This document shows positions 11,727 to 23,963 of a stretch of 64,000 nucleotides of DNA, in pieces (the first letter of the stretch is position 1; the number at the start of each line of letters is the position of its first letter). This DNA comes from Heterodera schachtii (Eukaryota; Nematoda; Chromadorea; Rhabditida; Heteroderidae): NCBI GenBank assembly GCA_023374025.1, contig SIJG01000002.1:658078-722077 (forward strand), given 5' to 3'. A program made the position numbers and the translations under genes. Under the pieces are notes generated by a model. That model saw only the letters and a program-made list of their open reading frames with translations. It made no database searches and had not been told where the DNA came from.

Positions 11727-13542
11727 TCATTTCAGAAGATAATTTAAAACCAACTGTACTAAAATGATCAATGTCTTCAAAAAATGGCGATTTATCCAAT
11801 CCAGAAATAGGAATTTTTCTCCATTTTCAAGCAGTAGGGCTTCCAATTCTTCGTCAAATTTACCAATTAAGAATTCTACAAAAAGTATTAAATAATTAAT
11901 TAATTAATTAATGCCCCGGATTTGCTCAGGAACTACAGGGATTTTCTTGAAAAATCTTGGTTCTAATCAGTTCATTTTCTGAAAAATTTTCCTGGATAGG
12001 GAATGTTGAAAAAAAATTTATTCTCTTAAAATTCAGTCCGGTGCAATTTAAACAGAAAATTAAAAAAAAATTTTTTTTTTAAGTTTCGGATCCAAAAATT
12101 ACCCTGAGAATTTAAAATACTCCCAGCAGTTGAAGATGAAGCCAAAGCACTCACATTTGAAATTTTAATGACAATTTGATTTTGAAACAATGTCATGTAT
12201 TTTTAAATAAATTAATTGCGTTTTAATTATCTCCTAAGCCCATCAATTACCTGGAGTTGCATTATAATCCAATTCGTGCTCATTTAATAATTTAAGAGAA
12301 GCTGAATCTTCAAATAAATATGCGAATTTATCATTGTCAGCACTCGAATTTATGCCAAAAAAATACTTTGAAATTTGGTCTAAGAAGCTCAGAACTTCTT
12401 CCACACTTAGAATAACCGGCCTGAAATTAAATAAAAATAATTAAAATGATACGTTATTGTGGATTAAATTAAGCACTCGGAAGGAATTAAATAAAAACCA
12501 TTCACTTTTTTTTTAAAAAAATGGATTTTCCTATTTTTCTCACAAAAAAAAATCCTTAACCCACTTCAGGCACTTTTCAGAATCGGGGCTTTTTTGGATT
12601 TTTAATTGGAAAGTGTTCGATAAAAAATTTTAATGTTTTAAATGACTCTAAACCGACTTACTTGATTTCAAATCCATTATTCGTTTGTAACATTGGTTTA
12701 ACAGATGAAATTCCACACCATTCTCTGAACAAATATTCGTGCAAAATGTCCACGAAATATCGGAGTTTTTGGCATTCATTTTCTGCATTTTCAACTTTGG
12801 CATTGGCACAGTGCCAATTGCTTTTCATTAATAACAGAAGGCCAAGATGCATTTCAACTGCTTCATAAAAATCCTCAATATCTTCGGTAATTTCAATCAT
12901 TTTTGAACCTCCAGTTTTTACAAAATTAATCAGTCCTTCGTCTTCCATCTAAATTTAAAAAAAATTCAAAAGATAAAATTAATTAGCATTTTTGGCATAT
13001 TCCTCACTTACTAATGTATTAAAGTCATATATTGGCATGTCCAAAAAGGCGTCATAAATATGTACAGCATAATCCGATGGCATTGTTTTTGCCAATGATA
13101 TGGAGGACATTCTTCCACTGTGTTTGTTCCCGTTTTTCAATTTGGCATTTTCCCATAATTTATTGAAATGTTTTTCCATCAATAATTCAAATTTTGTTCG
13201 ACTTTCCGAGTCAATTTTTTGCCTTTTTTTCTTATCAAATTCTTTTTCATTGTATGCGAGGCCATGATGATATTCTAAGCAATTCTCATTTTCCAATTCA
13301 AATTTGCGAAAAATTTTGATTTCCTCACGGTCCGTTACAGAAGATAAGGCAAATTCCGAATCAAAAAGATAAAATTTGGAAATGATTGATAATGATATCA
13401 GAAACTCAATCAAATCTCTGTTAGATCTTTTTAAAGCATCATTTTCGATGAATGCTGGCCTCGTTACGGAGTAATATCCGGCATGAATATGGTATAAATA
13501 TTCGTACAGTATGTCCAAATATTTGCGATACTGTACACACAC
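11727..13542 (-). CDS. Apparently intact four-exon gene with an internal repeat; family unknown
   Basis: Minus-strand exons are 13,542-13,012, 12,948-12,662, 12,420-12,251 and 11,875-11,727 (TGA). Phases join exactly (0, then 2+1, then 1+2), giving about 378 residues from the Met at 13,542; the true start may lie further upstream. Two related segments are visible: CVQYRKYLDILYEYLYH with YYSVTRPAF in exon 1, and CQKLRYFVDILHEYLF with ISSVKPML in exon 2, suggesting an internal duplication. Exon 3 reads VILSVEEVLSFLDQISKYFF and exon 4 EFLIGKFDEELEALLLENG. No signal peptide or named domain is recognised. Composition is Lys/Asn/Phe-rich like the surrounding DNA. The right-arm copy has lost exon 3 and is frameshifted. 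Confidence 0.72.
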
Positions 13543-13544
13543 AC

Positions 13545-13949
13545 ATCCTTGGTAAATGATCCATCAAATTCCTTATTATAAAATTTTTTACTCAATTTCA
13601 GCCTTAATATTCATTTAATTTAAATATTTTTATTGAATTTACGTTCATTTCAAAAATTATCATACATAATTATTCTCATGTTTTAAGTGTTGTTTTACAT
13701 TTACCTTTATTAAAACATAACATTTTTTATATTTGGAATATCCTAATTTATCAAAATACTTTTACAACATTGAATTATAGCGCATTAAGCCGATAATGAC
13801 CAAGATTGTCTGTTTTACGACTAGTAAACTTTTTTATTAATACGAAATCTCGGCAAAAAAAATTAATTTGTTTCCAATTTATAATTATCATTTAAAAAAT
13901 AACTAAATTTTTGACTCATTCTCATTAGTCTAAAACTTGCTTTGTTTTT

Positions 13950-13983
<34 letters not shown>

Positions 13984-16510
13984 TTACTGATTTACCTATT
14001 CTATTTAAAATAAAAATATTTTCATTTTAACCAACTAAATTATAAATTAGTTTTTATTAAAATATATATTGGAAGAAAATAAAACAAAATTTTAAATTAT
14101 GCGTCGCTGGGCGAAAAATGCAAAATATGGTCCTATTTATTTTATATCGTTTATTATTTAAATGTTACATTTTTCTTTTTAAAATTATTTGCATTATATT
14201 AAAATGTTCATATTTAAATATAGTTCATTATTTTATAATTTGGAATATCGGAATTTTGTATTAATTTATTTTATTTGTCTAATCATTAAAATTTTTGAAA
14301 TAATATTTTTGCTCATAATTTTTAATTATAATCGCATTTGAAATGTTTGTGTTTTTGAAAATTTTTAGATTGGTACTTCTGTTTATATTTTGTTGTCATA
14401 ATTATTTATTAATTTGTTAAAGAATATTAATTCAATATGTGCCAATGAAGAACTCTTTCATTAAAATAATCGCAGTTTCTGTACTTTTTCAATTTTTGAT
14501 TAAATTTGTTTTGATTATTTTATGTTTTTATTTTTTACATAAAATTATTTCTTATTTTATGGATTCTTGTTGCGTTTTCAAATTCATTAATTTTTTTAAT
14601 CTAATGCTAACCCGGGGTTTTTTCTTTCGGCTTGTCATGCTGTTTTCTTTTATGATTAAATTCAAAATTATTTGTGTTGTATTTTAACTTTAATAAAAAC
14701 ACAAACTTAACTAAATTTATTTATTTTAATATGATATCTGCTATTAAATAAATGTGTATAAATTAAGAATTTCATTAAAATAAGCGTTAGTTTCTGCGCT
14801 TTTCCAATCATTGATTATTTCTTTTGAGCATCGTTTTTTATACATATGAATGGTTTTTCGATCGCAATAATATTTTTACCTTTTATTATTCGTTTTTCTA
14901 TTGGCGTTACTTTAATTTTAAATTCAGTTTTTGTTAATTCGATTTTTTATTTAATTTTTTGATGATTTCATTTAATACGATTGAATATAAATTATTTGAA
15001 AACATAATATATTTATTATACCATTATTATTTTACCCGATAAAACCCATTATTTTTTAATATTAATGATGACATTAGAAAACATATAAATACACAGAATA
15101 AACTCCGAAATTTGAAATTTAAAGCCAATCTCTTTGAACCCTTAGGAGCAAGGGGGCTAAAGCCCACCAATAAATCCAGAAAAACAAAATTATGGAGTTG
15201 TTTCCTGAAAATTTTATCTATTGAAATAATTTTTAATTTTGTTCGTAAAAATTTAAAAGAATTGAAAAGATTAGAAATTGTAATAAGGGTTGAAATAGAA
15301 AATTAAAACTTGAAAATTAAAAATTAAAAATAAACAATAAAAAATGCAAAGACCAACTTTTGGATACAGTTACATCTTTTGTTTTATTCAATCATGACTA
15401 ATTAATATTATTTTAATGGTTTCATTATATTATTATTTGTTAGGAAATTTGAGTTCCTTTATTTTTTTTTTTGATATAATTAATGAAAATAAATTTTGGA
15501 TTCTTATGATTATTTTTTTAGTTATTCATTTAATAGAAACATTAAATTAAGCAAATGATATTGAAGTTTAAGTGAATTGAGTTTTGCAATAGAAACAAAA
15601 AAAATAATTCATTTATTTTCATTTGAATTGCGAATTTATTTAATTAGTTACCCGCCCTGCAAAAGGTATAAATTTTTTGCCTTTCAACCAAAACAATTAT
15701 TCCGATTAAAATAAAGTTGAGCGTACCGGTATTTATCACTTTAATCTGTACCGATACTAGAAAAACCGGTACAAGATTAAAAATTGATGAAATTTGAATT
15801 AACCAATAAAACAGAATTTTTTTTTAAAAGATCAAAAGAAAAATTTAGATGTTCATACTTTTTTAGATTATTTTTTCTTTTGAAAATTTGAATTTTTAAA
15901 ATTTAAATTATGATTTATTTTATTATTTTATTTTTTAAAAAATGTTTTTGCTTTAACCACTTTTCGTATAATTTAATTTTTAATAGTGTTTATGGTGTGT
16001 GTTATTTTGCCATATGTAAAACAAAAAAACGTAAATTTAAATTTTTTTTTGAAATTACAGAAGAAAAGATAATAATAATATATAATTTTATTTATTTGAA
16101 TTCAAAACTAAATTTTAAAAAATAATATTAAATAAAATTAAACTATAATTAATTTTTTTTATGCAAAATAAATATTTTGTGAATTTATATTAAATTATAT
16201 ATATAAATTTAATTTATAAATTAATTGCAAACATTATAAAATATATTAGTTGTAATGATAAATTAAATAGATTTTTGTTAATTGTTTTTTTATTTTTTAT
16301 TTTCTCTTGTGCATTTCTGTCTAATTGGCTGCTTTCAGCGGGTGAAAATTTAACATTTATTCATAATAAAATATAAATATTTTCTTATTTTTGCAATTAA
16401 AGTGCATTTCTTAGTTTTTTTATTTTTAGATTTTCTTTATACGAATTTATTGAAAATTTAAATTAAAAAGATCCATTAAAATTAAAATTTTCAATAAAAT
16501 TTTATTATGC
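13545..16510. other. Very AT-rich left-arm-specific stretch without a recognisable gene
   Basis: It includes a run of about 32 T near 13,949-13,980, long A/T tracts and short chance frames of Phe, Ile, Asn and Lys codons. The right arm skips the equivalent of about 13,400-16,510, joining at about 28,850 inside the gene copy. Since the left gene is intact across that join, a deletion in the right arm is more likely than an insertion in the left. Confidence 0.6.
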
Positions 16511-17378
16511 TATCAGATATCTGTTTAAAGTATTATGCGAACATTTTCTCATTTTGCTCATTTTTCACTGCTTTTCCCGCTAAAAAATTCTCAAAATTGG
16601 CAGACCCTTGCACAAATGCGACATGCGTCATCATCAGCCTAATTAATATGAATATTAAATAAAATTTAATTTTTAAACATTACCGTTGAAACATTGGCAT
16701 TGAAAAGATGAATAAAAAGGTATATAACTAAAGGAAGAAATTTTAAGAAATAATAATGCATTTCTAAAAATGAATGATTAAGTTTCTTAGCTATTGATTT
16801 AAATATGAAATTTAAAAAATGATCAATAATAAATTTAAATAGGAATTCATAATACAAAATTCAAGACAAAATTTTTTAATATTCCAAAAAAAAATTAAAT
16901 TATAAAACTCTCTTCTTTTTTGACTTTAAAAGATTTTTTATTTTATAATCAATTTTTGAATAGTTCTGTAAAACACTTCTTTTTCATTAAACCAGACCAA
17001 TAAATTTTAAATTCAGGGCCCAATTGTTTGAGAAAAATTCTTCTGTCCGTTTGTGCTGAAAGTCAAAGTCGGGGAAAAAATTGGAATTCTTAATGAAAAT
17101 TTATGTACGAATTTTGCACCTAAAATGGTAAATATCTGGGTTTTTGGCTGTTTTAAAAAATAAAAAACATATAAAGACAGAGAAATATTATGACAAAAAT
17201 GCTTAATGTTAGCTAAAATATTGCATTCTCCACTGAAAAAAAATAAGCCACAAATAATTGAGATGAGATGAAACCACAAAATTATGAAAAATTCGTACAA
17301 AATTTATCGGATCTGCTAATTGATCAGGGTTTAAAGGATGTGTGACTTCTCAACGTCCAAAGCTATTACAACAGCATA

Positions 17379-17388
17379 NNNNNNNNNN
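17379..17388. other. Ten-base assembly gap (N run)
   Basis: Exactly ten Ns lie at the inner end of the left arm. Sequence to the left matches the right arm up to the gap; sequence to the right opens in the middle of a MATH-domain exon. A fixed-size gap at this point suggests a scaffolding join of unknown true length. Confidence 0.98.
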
Positions 17389-18029
17389 TGGCGATTCAAA
17401 ATTTATTTATTTCCGATTCGAACAATTCCAACGGCACACTTTCGATGGAAATTGAAAAATTATCGGAATTTGCACGAGAAATCTTTTGAGTGAACGTAAA
17501 AGCGAAACTGTCACTTATGTAAAGGGAATGCCATGGAAAATATTTGCAGAAATTAAAACGAAAAATGAAAGCACTGAGAAATGGTTGGGCTTTTTACTTT
17601 TGTGCGACTCTTCTGAAGAAGGTTTACTTATCAAAAGATTTTCTAATTCAAAGAAACACTTAAAAATTATAAATTGTTGTAACGAAATATTTTCGCGGAA
17701 ACTGCGTGAAAGTTTTAAGCTACCGGTTTATTGTGATTATTAGTCACCATGAAGAAATGGTAAAGGAAACAATTATTTTGATTAAGCTTTCAAATGCTAA
17801 TCCCATTAATTTAGGCAAGGGGAGGGGGAGGATTTTTTTGGGAAACAATTAATGATTGTAATTTGATTAATATATCTTTCATTAAGATGGAAATTGGAGT
17901 CCTGAATGTTCGGCAACACTTCGAATTGTCTCTCAAACGAACGGCACTGAGGATTTAATTGGAATATTCAATGACTATATTTTTAATGAAAAAAAGAAAA
18001 GCTATGGGTTTAATTTGATTAGTTTTTCG
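17389..18029 (+). pseudogene. MATH-domain gene fragment, frameshifted, cut by the N gap
   Basis: Exon 17,389-17,621 encodes SNGTLSMEIEKLSEFARE, then after a lost base near 17,488 (TTTTGAGTG where the sister copy at 53.8 kb has TTTGGAGTG) continues MPWKIFAEIKTKNESTEKW and LGFLLLCDSSEEG, ending at a donor. Exon 17,887-18,029 reads GNWSPECSATLRIVSQ, GTEDLIGIFNDYIF and ends at GTGATT. This is the TRAF-like MATH fold, with the conserved W, LG and C residues of MATH beta-strands. No BTB or other partner domain is seen. The single missing base could be a sequence error. Confidence 0.8.
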
Positions 18030-18267
18030 GTGATTGGAGATTGAAATAATTTTTTATAATAAAAAATTTTACTTTTTTAATTTTGCATAATTGTGTTTAA
18101 AAAAAATTAACAATTATAATCGGAAACTTTGCTATTTTCCTGTTTAAAAAATTATTAACTGTTTGGTAAAAACACAAATTATGCGATAATTTAATAAAAT
18201 TACCAAAATTAATTACAAAATCACCAATTTTGATTGTTTGTTGGTTAAATCTGTTAACAAATCACGA

Positions 18268-18520
18268 CTAAATTCTCAAAATTTTCCTGTCGTGGTTTTT
18301 AATTGTGCAAAAACAGTTTTTCTTGAAAGAAGAACCTATACTGAGTATTTTCATATTAAAAAAGCCATAAATATGCCAAATTCGCTGTGAAAAAGCGTAC
18401 CAAGTTGGGATCAAAATACTGATCAAACGGTCGTAGCCAATGGCCAATTGCGCAGCGGTGCACAAACTGGCACAGATTAAGCCAACCAATGGCACAAGAT
18501 AAACCCCGGAGAGCAAAAAC
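18268..18520 (-). pseudogene. Serpentine receptor (GPCR) fragment, srsx-like
   Basis: After an acceptor (TTTCGTACAG at about 18,521) the minus strand reads LLSGVYLVPLVGLICASLC, then TAAQLAIGYDRLISILIPTW with Y following. A hydrophobic helix leading into AIGYDRLISILIPTWY matches the end of transmembrane helix 3 and the DRY-like motif of nematode chemoreceptors, closest in my memory to class Srsx. Only one transmembrane region is supported; no other receptor exons are visible nearby, so it is a fragment. Confidence 0.6.
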
Positions 18521-18833
18521 CTGTACGAAATTAATGAAATGTATTACCATATAACAACCCATTTTAAAAATTACGCAAAAAATACCGAAGAAATTTTAAT
18601 TCAAATTTGACAAATGATGATTACACATTGTCCTCATCTTTGTTGTAAAATCATTAATAAAACTTAGTTGTCCGGCAATAGGCACCAAAATCGCAGAAAA
18701 GGCACCAAAAAGTTAAAGCTAGAAGAAACATTTCCAAAAGGATTGTTTTATCAAATAAAACGGTAATTTTGTGTCATTTGGATACTCTTTCTGCTGATTT
18801 CTTTCCATTTTCAATTCTTCTCAAAATGTTTCG

Positions 18834-19437
18834 CTATTCACATGCAAAATCAATGGCCAAGGTGACTTTGTCCTCGTCTTTGTTGTACAATCCTTTGTTT
18901 GGCTTCATTAATTCCTTAATTTACAATTACAAAATTAAAATGTAAATTAATTAATTAATTGCATCGGCCGTCACTCACCGCAAAAGAAATGAAATTGTTC
19001 CAACCCGAATTCGGCGTTTCATTGTTAAAAACTATCTTTCTATTGAATTCTTTCTTAAAATCCTCCACATCGTTCTTTTGAGAGACAATTCGAAGTGTTG
19101 CCGAACATTTGCGGCTCCAATTTTCATCTTAAAGCAAATTAAATATTAATGGGGGTCAACGTTCAATAGATTTAATTTAAACAATTTTTTATCAAGTTTT
19201 TTTTATCACTGAGTCGAAAGTTTTTGAAAATGAAAAATTGGGCATGACCTTGGAAAAGCTTTGGATAAAATAACCAAGTTATAGCTAAAAAATTGTTTAT
19301 ATAAGTCTTTTCGAATAGAGGTATTAATTGCACCAAATTTATAGGCAAAATAATATTTATTTCTACAATATACATAAGTAATAAGCAAACCTTTTTCAGA
19401 AGCATCGCACAAAAGGGCAAAGCCCAACCATTTTGGC
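18834..19437 (-). pseudogene. MATH-domain gene fragment, minus strand, truncated at its 5' side
   Basis: Exon 19,437-19,391 reads WLGFALLCDASEKG. Exon 19,127-18,979 reads NWSRKCSATLRIVSQKND, EDFKKEFNRKIV and WNNFISFA and ends at GTGAGT. Exon 18,914-18,834 reads ELMKPNKGLYNKDEDKVTLA, then IDF and an early stop. Exon order and splice sites match the array at 52-55 kb. Upstream of WLGF the sequence turns into a dispersed repeat (GTTATGGCCAAAA), so the domain is cut there. Confidence 0.8.
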
Positions 19438-20484
19438 CATAACTTTTTTCAGACTTAACGAATTTTTTTGAAATTTTGTAGGCTAATAGAAAACACTTAG
19501 GGCTTAACAAAAAATCTTTCCATTTGATGGTTTTTTGACTAACGCCCATTATGATGGTTTTTGACTAACGTCATAGCACCGTGTAGAGCATAGTCGATTT
19601 TCTATTGTAAATTTTCGTTTTTTGATGCATTCACTAAAAATGATCAGAAAAGCTCAAATGAAAACCCAGCAAAAATTGTTGAATTCGTTTTTTCCTCTTA
19701 CATTTTAATGAACATTTGTCATGGGTTCGGATCCGCTCGACAGATGATTAATTATTTTGATTTTTTTTCAAACTATTATTCCACCTACATTTTTTTTATT
19801 CAGTCAGTATTTTATTTTATGATGCTATTTGATAAAAATTCTTTGCTGATCATTTAAAAAAAGTTATTTACTCTACCATTATTTTTGAATTTTTTATGAA
19901 TTTTTCAAAATTTTGTCATTTTATCGATTTTTCAAAACTTTGATCACTTTTTTCTGGTCATTTTTTAAAGAAGTAACTGGGCAGCGAACAGCAAAAAAAT
20001 TGGACAACAAATTAAAGATATTTTTCGGAGAACAAGTGAAAAACGCAGTGCAAATCGCAGATGACCTGAGAGTAAAAAAAAAACTTTTTGATTAAAATAA
20101 AAATCCTATTTTTTTGATAATTTTCATAATTTTTATATTAAAAAAAGCTTACGAAGCAATAACTCTAAAAATAAATCGAAAATAATTTATTTCAATGAAA
20201 AATATTCTAATTATCCCTCTCCTAATGGCAACTTATCCTGATCAGAAATCATTGCCCTAATAAACGAGCTAGATCAATCGGTGCCTGATCGAAACAGTAA
20301 AATTGAGTCAAACCGGTACTCTTTTGGACTGTCATAGTTATTTGATCAATAATTGCATGCATATGGGTATCTGATCAAAAAAGTCCATTGATCCCCGCCG
20401 ATTGGTACTGATTTGGCCTATCCCCAGGATTTTTTGGGTCGATATTTGATCGTAATTCCCAAATTGAGTCCTCATATTGAACAC

Positions 20485-20639
20485 CTCCAACTCGGGCAGT
20501 AACAGCAGAATTTCGCCCAACCGTACAGTTGGGTCCGGCACACCGACATTGGCATAATGCCTGAACAACCGTTGGACAGCCCATTCGCGCCGGTTGCGCA
20601 TCATTTGCCGTGTGCTGTCCTGCTGCACAAAGCGATTGT
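20485..20639 (-). CDS. Exon resembling a nuclear hormone receptor ligand-binding domain
   Basis: Bounded by an acceptor (TTTTGCCAG) and a donor (GAG then GTGTTC), the minus strand reads QQDSTRQMMRNRREWAVQRL, then FRHYANVGVPDPTVRLGEIL and LLLPELE. The pattern of an R/L helix followed by D..VR...LLLLPEL resembles helices 9-10 of nematode nuclear receptors. No zinc-finger DNA-binding exon is visible nearby. It may be a single surviving exon. Recognition is from pattern only. Confidence 0.55.
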
Positions 20640-20996
20640 CTGGCAAAATTATTATTTTTAATTTTAAAAATAAAATCCATTAATATTTAAAGATCGCTCG
20701 CTATGTTGCTAAATCGATTTAATTTTTTTAAAAAAAATTTTTGACTAAAAATTTTAATAAAATTCAAAAAGTTATAAAAAAAAATTCAAATTAATTAATT
20801 TTTATTAAAAAAATAAAAAAAAAATCGCGTTGTTTTTTATGTTCGATATGCTATTCTATAATTGTCGTATGACACCAATAAGAAATTTAAAAATAAATGT
20901 TAAATAAAAGCCCATACTCTACTCACTACTGCTCACTGCTAACACTCCACAACAACAATGTGTGTGTAGCACAACAATTTTGGCATCAATGATATC

Positions 20997-21365
20997 AAGG
21001 GCGTAGGCAGGGGGGGGGGGGGGCTGAGGGGGGCTAAAGCCCCCCCCCCGAAACCCAAAAAAGGAGAAATTTTCAGTAAATTTTCTTGAAATTTTAAGCA
21101 ATTTTCTTAACAAAATTGCATTAAAATACCCAAAAAATTTCCCCGGCACCGCCGGACCCCCATTTTACTATATTTTTGAAAAATGGCGAACAAAATGGCA
21201 AAAATAGTAATTTTTTGGCGTTTTGTAAAATACACTCATTAATTCGGGATTTCAAAAAACGAAAAATACACCCTTAAAAATCGACTGAAAAAACAAAAAT
21301 ACACCCCCTAAAAATCGAATTCTTGACTTCAGCCCCCCCCCCCCCCGAAATATTAAGTGGGGAGG
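20997..21365. repeat. G-run/C-run repeat related to 29,727-29,860
   Basis: It starts CAAGGGCGTAGGCAGG followed by 14 G, contains GGGGCTAAAGCCCCCCCCC, and later a 15-C run after CTTCAG. A related start (CAAGGGCGTAGCCAGACCCT with a G run and GCTGAAGTC) is found at 29,727. A CCCCGGCACCGCCGGACCCC hairpin-module relative lies at about 21,140. A transposon is likely, but I could not fix both ends. Confidence 0.5.
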
Positions 21366-21624
21366 GGTCATTTAAAGTTAATCGAGAGAGACAATGCAGG
21401 ACCCGATTTACAATTAATTAAGCATTCGGATTTATTTTAAAAAATTTGTAAATCACAAATTGGAACTCCGAAAAAGCCATAATCCAGTCGCATAGCTGGT
21501 TCTTATTTCATGGAGAGAATTTGAATTTCAGTCAATTTAAAAATTTAACAGCATAATTTTCAAATATTTCGAGTGAAAATTTTAAACAGATTTTTACCAG
21601 TGGCGCTACAATTGGGGACAAAAT

Positions 21625-21800
21625 GATATTTGGAGATCGGACATTTAGGAACCCGATCAGCCCATCATCGGAAAACCATTGTTGGGGATCCAGGGACCGT
21701 CAGGGAGGACAGAAGATCAGACATTTATTTAGGGACCCGATCAGCCCATTGTCAAAGAACCATTGTCGGGGGGGGGGGGGGAGGTGGAATCTGCGGGAGC
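21625..21800. repeat. Two-copy tandem repeat of about 87 bp
   Basis: GGACATTTAGGAACCCGATC at 21,639 recurs as AGACATTTATTTAGGGACCCGATC at 21,717, both followed by AGCCCAT and ACCATTGT. A G-run ends the second copy. Related words (GGGACC, GGAAGG, TCGGATTTTCC) appear at 23,010-23,110. Confidence 0.6.
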
Positions 21801-22070
21801 CGGAAAATCCGACACAAGTGGAAAATGCGACACTAGCGGAAGATCCGGCACTGGAAAATCCGACACCAATTTTAAATTTTAAAGATAATTTTTGATTGTT
21901 TGAATTAATATCTGCCTATGTTTACCAAGTTCTCGAATTGAATTTACAGAGAATTCTTTTTTTACATCAATTTTTTAACTAAAAATTGTCTGATCAGCTT
22001 CGGTTGCCTGGGAAGGATTAGGTCCAGTGAATTTTTATGATTTTGCCCTCCGGGAAGACATTGCGAAACT

Positions 22071-22672
22071 GGTACTTCCGGGTTTTGCCACCCCCCTGAA
22101 ATTTTTTTTCAAAGAATTTTTTCTAGGCTAATTTTTTATGCTGATCACGAATCTGACATTTATTTTTAGCCATAACGTATTTTACGTGAGTTACGTGAAA
22201 TTTTACGTGAAAAATTTAAAAATAACAAATTTAATTAGGCGGAATAAAGGCAAAAATTTCGTAAAACCTCATCAAAAAACATCATTGATGGCTTTTAATT
22301 TGTTTCTTTATATTTGTGTCGGTTTTGAACCAAAAGTGCGAAACTAGAAAAAAATTTGAAGTTTCGACTTTTTGTTCGAATTTGGGTTCAAGATTCGAAT
22401 TGGGTCGAAATAGATGTAAGAATCGGATTCTCCAACCGTGAAAACCCTTAAAATGACTTTAATTTAAGAAAAAAAATTTTGCATTTTTTTGAACGGGGGG
22501 GGGTACAATCTGCACTGTTAGCTTTTTCAATTTTTCACGTGAAATTTCACGTAACTCACGTAAAATACGTTATGGCTAAAAATAAAGGTCAGATTCGTGA
22601 TCAGCATCAAAAAACAACCTAGAAAAAATTATTTAAAAAAATTTCAGGGGGGTGGCAAAACCCGGAAGTACC
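22071..22672. mobile_element. 602-bp element with about 160-bp terminal inverted repeats
   Basis: The ends read GGTACTTCCGGGTTTTGCCA and the reverse complement; GCGAAACT is duplicated at 22,063-22,070 and 22,673-22,680. The inverted repeats continue through TGATCACGAATCTGACATT (spelled TGATCACGAATCTGACCTT in the other arm) and ACGTATTTTACGTGAGTTAC. The 8-bp duplication with TIRs starting GG differs from the hAT elements here; Merlin-type is one option, unproven. No transposase. Confidence 0.85.
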
Positions 22673-23236
22673 GCGAAACTCAGGGGTGGGTTGGAACCGA
22701 ATGATTCGAGAACAGAGGACGGTATGGCATGCAAAATGGAGAATACCCCCCTCCCATATGCTAAAAACTGTTAATTGTAAGCACTTAATTTACATTTTCG
22801 ATTCCAAGGACCACAGAGATTATTTTAATTATTTTTTTTGAGATAATCAAAAAAAGGCATACAAAAAAATATAAATAAATATGCCTACCTTAGATAGATT
22901 ATGGCAATAAAATATTTATTTTGGATAACTCAGTACTGTAACTTTATTATATGGATTTTAAATATTAACTCAAAGAATAAAAAATTATTTGAAAATTTAA
23001 AGTTGGTTCGGATTTTCCAGCGGTGTCGGATTTTCCTAGAACCGAATCCGCAGGGACCATCGGGAAGGAAAGTCGAGAATTGGGGTCGGGAGTAAGCCCT
23101 AAACAGGGATTAAGGACGGGGAGCTCGGGGTCGATCACCCCCAAACAAAACCATGTTATTAATTGTATGAATCTTTAAAAATGAATACAATAAATAAAAA
23201 AATACAAACAAATATAATCATAATCATTTTACTCAC

Positions 23237-23963
23237 TGATATTTGGCTTTCCGCATCCGTTCGTCGTCCCGCGTTGTCTCATGAATTTGCTTTACCCGCA
23301 AGCTTAAGGGTTGGTTTCAACTGATTTTATAAAACGAAGGTTCTTAAAAAGTCTAATGCTAAAATTTTAAGTACCTTTTTAAAAATAGCGCACCAAATTT
23401 TAAAGAGCTAACAAATAAAAGCCCAAAATTAGCTATTCCTACATATTTTTTGATTTTTAAAGAGTGTTTAGTGGGTATAAAATTTGCGAAAAACAGGTCC
23501 TAATATGGTTTTTGCTTAAAAAGGAAAATACAGTAGGAATGCAACCATCAAATTGGGCTATGGTTTTAAGCAATTTATCATGATAATTATATAAAAATGG
23601 TCTATTCCGAAAAGTCTGTACCGTACTCACCAAGTAAAAAACAGCGAATACCGTACTCATGACCAATTATTTGACCACCATTTCAACACTTACTCTTCAA
23701 ACTCGCGCTGTTCGACATCCTCCGTATTGCTTTATTGTTGCTGCCGTGCCAGCTGGTGCAGTTGTTGCGCATTGTCAACATTTGATTCCATAATGTGCCG
23801 TTGACGACCATGGCTTGTCGTCGGCTGTTCCATGGCATGGCACTGCCGCTCCGCTGTGTCGTCCTGTTCCACCTCCACCTCCACCTCCACGTCGTAGTCA
23901 TCGTCGTCGTCCATTGTTTCGCGCTTGATACTTTTTATAAATTGGATTGCCGCATTGTCCGCT
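23237..23963 (-). pseudogene. Acidic gene, two exons, one in-frame stop
   Basis: Exon 23,963-23,694 follows an acceptor (CCGTTTAG) and reads AIQFIKSIKRETMDDDDD, then DVEVEVEVEQDDTAERQ, QQLHQLARQQQ, a TAA at 23,732-23,734, and after it SNTEDVEQREFE before a strong donor (GTAAGT). Exon 23,302-23,237 continues LRVKQIHETTRDDERMRKAK and ends at GTGAGT. The codon split across the intron (GA plus C) is exact, so the coding frame runs past the TAA. The stop is therefore a recent mutation, an assembly error, or a sign that the gene ends there. A charged, coiled-coil-like protein of unknown role. Confidence 0.6.

Larger units (their letters stand above)
1..17378. repeat. Left arm of a giant inverted repeat (continues beyond window start)
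   Basis: This segment is matched in reverse complement by about 27,965-42,240. Anchors: 1-100 matches 42,140-42,240; 2,050-2,555 matches 37,800-38,300; 4,300-6,860 matches 32,840-36,385; 7,570-9,425 matches 31,000-32,840; 10,845-13,400 matches 28,850-30,990; 16,510-17,378 matches 27,965-28,850. Left-only segments are 2,560-4,300, 6,863-7,569, 9,426-10,840 and 13,400-16,510. Near-identity runs right up to the N gap, so the inner boundary is not visible. It may be a real palindrome or an alternative haplotype joined in reverse during assembly. Confidence 0.93.

Noticed and set aside
21000..21060. G-run/C-run stretch as a regulatory G-quadruplex
   Set aside because: The same runs occur in related repeats at 29,727 and in the element ends at 38.5 and 39.2 kb, so a repeat family explains them; homopolymer lengths are also unreliable.
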